A DNA stretch of 64,000 nt. It comes from Streptomyces chattanoogensis. GTDB lineage: Bacteria > Actinomycetota > Actinomycetes > Streptomycetales > Streptomycetaceae. Positions within the stretch are counted from its first letter, which is position 1, and each line of letters starts with the position of its first letter. Shown here in pieces: positions 61,312 to 64,000 of the stretch. Under the pieces are notes generated by a model. It was given only the letters and a program-made list of their open reading frames with translations, was not told the origin of the DNA and ran no database searches. The stretch is taken from NCBI RefSeq assembly GCF_001294335.1, contig NZ_LGKG01000145.1, positions 102,064-166,063 of the forward strand, given 5' to 3'. The translations under genes were made by a program, and so were the position numbers.

Positions 61312-62598
61312 TCAGAGCTGCGGGCGCAGCCGGGCGTCGGCGGAGGAATCCGATGCGCGCTCGGCCGCTCCTGTGGTGCTGGAGCCCTTGCCCTTCAGCG
61401 CGCTGCCCGCCCGCCATTCCTTCCAGTCCATGTTCCAGTCACCGAAGCCGTTGTCGAACGGCGACATGGTGGCGCCGTCGCTGTTGACGACCTTGACGAT
61501 GTCGCCGACCCGGACGGTGTCGAAGAACCACCGGGCGTTGCCGGTGGACATGCCCGTGCAGCCGTGGCTGACGTTGGCGGCGCCCTGCGAGCCGACGGAC
61601 CAGGGGGCGGCGTGCACGTACTCACCGCTCCAGGTCACCCGGGTGGCCCAGTGGACCGGCAGGTTGTAGGACTCCGAACTCCCCGCGGCGATGCCGACGG
61701 TGGAGGAGCGCATCCGGACGAAGCTCTCCTTGCCGAGGATGACCTTGACGCCGTTGCGGGTGGAGAAGCCGGGCTTGCCGGTGGTGACGGGGATGGTGTT
61801 GATTTCCTCACCGTTGCGCAGCACCGTCATCCGGTGCGACGAGGCGTCGGTGATGGCCTCCACCGCGTCGCCCGTGGTGAGCCGTACGGGCTTGGCGGGG
61901 CCTCCGTAGAGCCCGCGGGTGATCTTCAGGCCGTCCAGGTTGCTGTGGACGGAGATGGTGGCGTGGGCGGGCCAGTACTCCTTGGGGCGGAAGTGCAGGG
62001 TCTTGCCGTTCACCCAGTGCCAGGAGCCCTCGACGCGCGGGGTGGAGTCCACCTTCAGGGCGCTTTCGACGACGGTCCGCTGCTTGGGGTCGCTGACGTC
62101 CTCGCTGAGTTCGGCGGTGACGGGCTGGCCGACGCCGTATTCGCCGGCGTCCGGGCCGAAGGTGACGCGCAGCCGGTCGTCGCCGTTGTCGGTGGTGTCG
62201 ACGACGAGGGTCTTGCGGCCGGGTGCGCCGTCCTCGTCCTCGGTGCTGACCCGCACCGTGTAGCGCGTGCCGGCGGCCAGTGGCACGGTGGTTCTCCAGC
62301 GCCTGCCGTCGGCGCTCAGTTCGCCGCGGATGTAGCGGCCGGTGGAGTCGGTGGCGGTCACGTCCGTGATCCGTGCGGCGCCGTGGGCGTCCCCCTTGAC
62401 AGAGACCTCAATCGGCTTGTCGGGGTCCGCTTTCTGCTTGCCGTCCGGGGTGTTGGCCGAGATCTGGTCGGCCGCGTCGTAGGGCTTGGCGGAGAGCGGC
62501 TGCGACGACGAGTCCCCGCAGGCGGCGGCGCTCACCGCCAGGGGCACTATCAGGAGGCCGCAGCGCAGCACCGTCCGGGTTCGAGGTCTGTAGCTCAT
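61312..62598 (-). CDS. L,D-transpeptidase lipoprotein with Ig-like domains
   Basis: This 428-residue exported enzyme has a signal peptide with lipobox-like SAAAC (Cys27), two immunoglobulin-like domains (about 60-150 and 155-250) and a C-terminal YkuD domain with His345 and catalytic Cys347 in VSHGCTGMS. L,D-transpeptidases form 3-3 cross-links in peptidoglycan. The domain plan matches LdtMt2-type enzymes. The C-terminal tail after about 400 is Ser/Ala-rich. It lies between the pseudo-receiver gene and ctaF. Confidence 0.93.
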   Translation of the reverse strand: MSYRPRTRTVLRCGLLIVPLAVSAAACGDSSSQPLSAKPYDAADQISANTPDGKQKADPDKPIEVSVKGDAHGAARITDVTATDSTGRYIRGELSADGRRWRTTVPLAAGTRYTVRVSTEDEDGAPGRKTLVVDTTDNGDDRLRVTFGPDAGEYGVGQPVTAELSEDVSDPKQRTVVESALKVDSTPRVEGSWHWVNGKTLHFRPKEYWPAHATISVHSNLDGLKITRGLYGGPAKPVRLTTGDAVEAITDASSHRMTVLRNGEEINTIPVTTGKPGFSTRNGVKVILGKESFVRMRSSTVGIAAGSSESYNLPVHWATRVTWSGEYVHAAPWSVGSQGAANVSHGCTGMSTGNARWFFDTVRVGDIVKVVNSDGATMSPFDNGFGDWNMDWKEWRAGSALKGKGSSTTGAAERASDSSADARLRPQL

Positions 62599-62718
62599 GC
62601 CCCAAAAATATGAAGAATCCCCTCTTACGGCGCGCTGGATGACTGCAAACGGGGTGCGCGCGGAGGGGCGGACGGGACACCGGCGCGCCGGGAAGGCAAG
62701 CCGGCACGCCGGACACGA

Positions 62719-62755
62719 CAGCGGGCCCGGACACCTGAGGTGTCCGGGCCCGCTG
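62719..62755 (-). terminator. Terminator of the ctaD-ctaF operon
   Basis: A perfect 17-bp stem (62719-62735 with 62739-62755) and loop TGA lie 34 bp beyond the ctaF stop on the minus strand. It is one of the strongest hairpins in the window. Confidence 0.82.
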
Positions 62756-62788
62756 CGTACGGCTTCCTGTCCCTAAGGGGTGCTGCCC

Positions 62789-63187
62789 CTACTGGGTGCG
62801 GTTCTCGCCGTGGTAGTACTCGAAGACCCAGCCGAAGAGACCCACGAGGATCACCGGCGCGGAGAAGTACAGCAGCCACCAGCCGAAGACGACGCCCATG
62901 AAGGCGAGCGCGCCGCCGACGGCCAGGGACAGCGGCTGCCAGCTGTGCGGGCTGAAGAAGCCCAGCTCACCGGCGTCGTCCGAGACCTCGGCGTTCTCGT
63001 TGTCCTGGGCACCCGCGTCGACCCGCCGGGCCGTGAAGGCCAGGTAGTAGCCGACCATGATGCACAGGCCGAACGCCAGGAACAGTGCGGTGGTACCCGC
63101 GGGCTCCTTCGACCAGACGCCATAGACGATCGCCATGGCGAGGACGAAGACGGAGAGCCAGATGAACATCTTGCCCTGGATCTTCAC
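62789..63187 (-). CDS. ctaF: Cytochrome c oxidase subunit IV (actinobacterial type)
   Basis: This 132-residue membrane protein with four helices (about 5-24, 32-50, 85-104 and 106-123) is the actinobacteria-specific subunit IV of aa3 oxidase: [20 protein letters not shown], the acidic connecting loop, and [20 protein letters not shown] with FEYYHGENR at the end. GTG 63187 overlaps the ctaD stop in a GTGA arrangement, so it is translated with ctaD. The larger open frame (to 63982) is a shadow inside ctaD. Confidence 0.93.
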   Translation of the reverse strand: MKIQGKMFIWLSVFVLAMAIVYGVWSKEPAGTTALFLAFGLCIMVGYYLAFTARRVDAGAQDNENAEVSDDAGELGFFSPHSWQPLSLAVGGALAFMGVVFGWWLLYFSAPVILVGLFGWVFEYYHGENRTQ

Positions 63188-64000
63188 TTGCCCGCCTCCT
63201 TGCCGCCGGCGAGGGACTTGTCGTCCTCGGTGCGGCCGTTGTGCAGCGCGTCGAGTGCCGCGATCTCCGGGTGGTGCAGGTCGAACGCCGGGGATTCGGA
63301 CCGAATACGCGGCAGGGTGAGGAAGTTGTGCCGCGGCGGCGGGCAGGAGGTCGCCCACTCCAGCGAACGGCCGTAGCCCCACGGGTCGTCGACCTCGACC
63401 TTCTTGCCGTACTTGGCGGTCTTCCAGACGTTGTAGAAGAACGGCAGGATCGACAGGCCCAGCAGGAACGAGGCGATGGTCGAGATGGTGTTCAGCGTGG
63501 TGAAGCCGTCGGCCGCCAGGTAGTCGGCGTACCGGCGCGGCATGCCCTCGGCGCCCAGCCAGTGCTGGACGAGGAAGGTGCCGTGGAAGCCGATGAACAG
63601 CGTCCAGAAGGTGATCTTGCCGAGGGTCTCGTCCAGCATCTTGCCGGTGAACTTCGGCCACCAGAAGTGGAAGCCGGCGAACATCGCGAAGACGACCGTG
63701 CCGAAGACGACGTAGTGGAAGTGCGCCACGACGAAGTACGAGTCGGACACGTGGAAGTCCATCGGCGGCGAGGCCAGGATGACACCGGTCAGACCACCGA
63801 AGGTGAAGGTGATCAGGAAGCCGATCGTCCACAGCATCGGCGTCTCGAAGGACAGCGAGCCCTTCCACATGGTGCCGATCCAGTTGAAGAACTTCACACC
63901 GGTCGGGACCGCGATCAGGAACGTCATGAAGGAGAAGAACGGCAACAGCACGCCGCCCGTCACATACATGTGGTGCGCCCACACCGTGACCGAAAGACCG
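63184..64000 (-). CDS. ctaD: Cytochrome c oxidase subunit I, 5'-truncated by the window edge
   Basis: The last 272 residues of the aa3-type oxidase catalytic subunit are present; the N-terminal half lies beyond the right edge. Visible core segments are [11 protein letters not shown] (part of the copper B/heme region), [53 protein letters not shown] with the heme-ligand histidines (given as one region, residues 85-125 of the visible part), and KMLDETLGK. The enzyme reduces O2 to water and pumps protons. It overlaps ctaF by four bases, and the pair shares the terminator at 62719-62755. Confidence 0.96.
   Translation of the reverse strand, partial: GLSVTVWAHHMYVTGGVLLPFFSFMTFLIAVPTGVKFFNWIGTMWKGSLSFETPMLWTIGFLITFTFGGLTGVILASPPMDFHVSDSYFVVAHFHYVVFGTVVFAMFAGFHFWWPKFTGKMLDETLGKITFWTLFIGFHGTFLVQHWLGAEGMPRRYADYLAADGFTTLNTISTIASFLLGLSILPFFYNVWKTAKYGKKVEVDDPWGYGRSLEWATSCPPPRHNFLTLPRIRSESPAFDLHHPEIAALDALHNGRTEDDKSLAGGKEAGK

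Overview
The window is a high-GC chromosomal segment of a Streptomyces or very close relative. GTG/TTG starts, GTGA/ATGA stop-start overlaps, leaderless promoters and many lineage-typical families (DUF3040, SAV_6107-type HEPN, DUF5304, MacRS) all point there. It reads as a core region, with no phage, transposase, CRISPR array, rRNA or tRNA. I support 57 protein genes, two of them cut by the window edges, plus a trp leader peptide. There are also TPP and SAM-IV riboswitches, a degenerate c-di-AMP-type leader, a trp attenuator, several operator-like palindromes, strong terminators, and three copies of one dispersed repeat.

Layout. 1-7.7 kb: tail of a beta-carbonic anhydrase, a MoxR/DUF58/transglutaminase trio, DUF3040, a methyltransferase and a HEPN protein. 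7.9-14.2 kb: an ABC-like protein, a YhgE/Pip exporter and a TetR regulator behind a perfect palindrome, then DUF4126 and a CrtI-like oxidoreductase. 14.2-24.9 kb: a membrane protein with a Tyr/Gly/Gln-rich tail, metF, thiE, an Rv2175c-type DNA-binding protein, a flavoprotein reductase, TPP-controlled thiOSG, a PASTA kinase and endonuclease IV. 25-31.8 kb: DUF4396 behind a CsoR-like site, a molybdopterin oxidoreductase, bacterioferritin and its ferredoxin, class II DAHP synthase, a trp leader with attenuator, fused anthranilate synthase and a 2-hydroxyacid dehydrogenase. 31.9-46.2 kb: pfkA, macRS, an acyltransferase, a hydrolase, glkA, DUF5304, an ArsA-like ATPase, an SRPBCC protein, a phosphoesterase, a long-chain acyl-CoA synthetase and a PimB'-like glycosyltransferase. 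46.3-55.2 kb: a metallopeptidase-like lipoprotein, two NlpC/P60 hydrolases, an NYN protein, a small zinc protein, rhomboid, an Lrp/AsnC protein and a SAM-IV-controlled PLP enzyme. 55.2-64 kb: trpD and the respiratory cluster qcrB-qcrA-qcrC-ctaE, then a pseudo-receiver, an L,D-transpeptidase, ctaF and partial ctaD.

Genes from about 17.3 kb to the right end follow, in outline, the Mycobacterium tuberculosis Rv2175c-Rv2200c neighbourhood as I recall it (Rv2175c, PknL, AroG, acyltransferase, ArsA-like, SRPBCC, FadD15, PimB', NlpC/P60, TrpD, CtaE, QcrCAB). The region is therefore probably an ancient block joining cell-envelope lipid and wall work with the bc1-aa3 supercomplex.

The most unusual points are these. 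(1) A roughly 390-430 bp repeat with long inverted ends occurs three times, and one truncated copy appears to have replaced the C-terminus of the SAM-IV-controlled PLP enzyme, so its frame now runs antisense into the AsnC gene. (2) The ABC-like partner of the YhgE exporter lacks the Walker A lysine and the other catalytic motifs, and the operon has a perfect operator-like palindrome. (3) A histidine-rich DUF4396 gene sits behind a copper-operator-like palindrome. (4) One NlpC/P60 leader looks like a c-di-AMP riboswitch that has lost its core. (5) A membrane protein carries a prion-like tail built of short tandem repeats. No database search was possible; family names come from motifs and memory.
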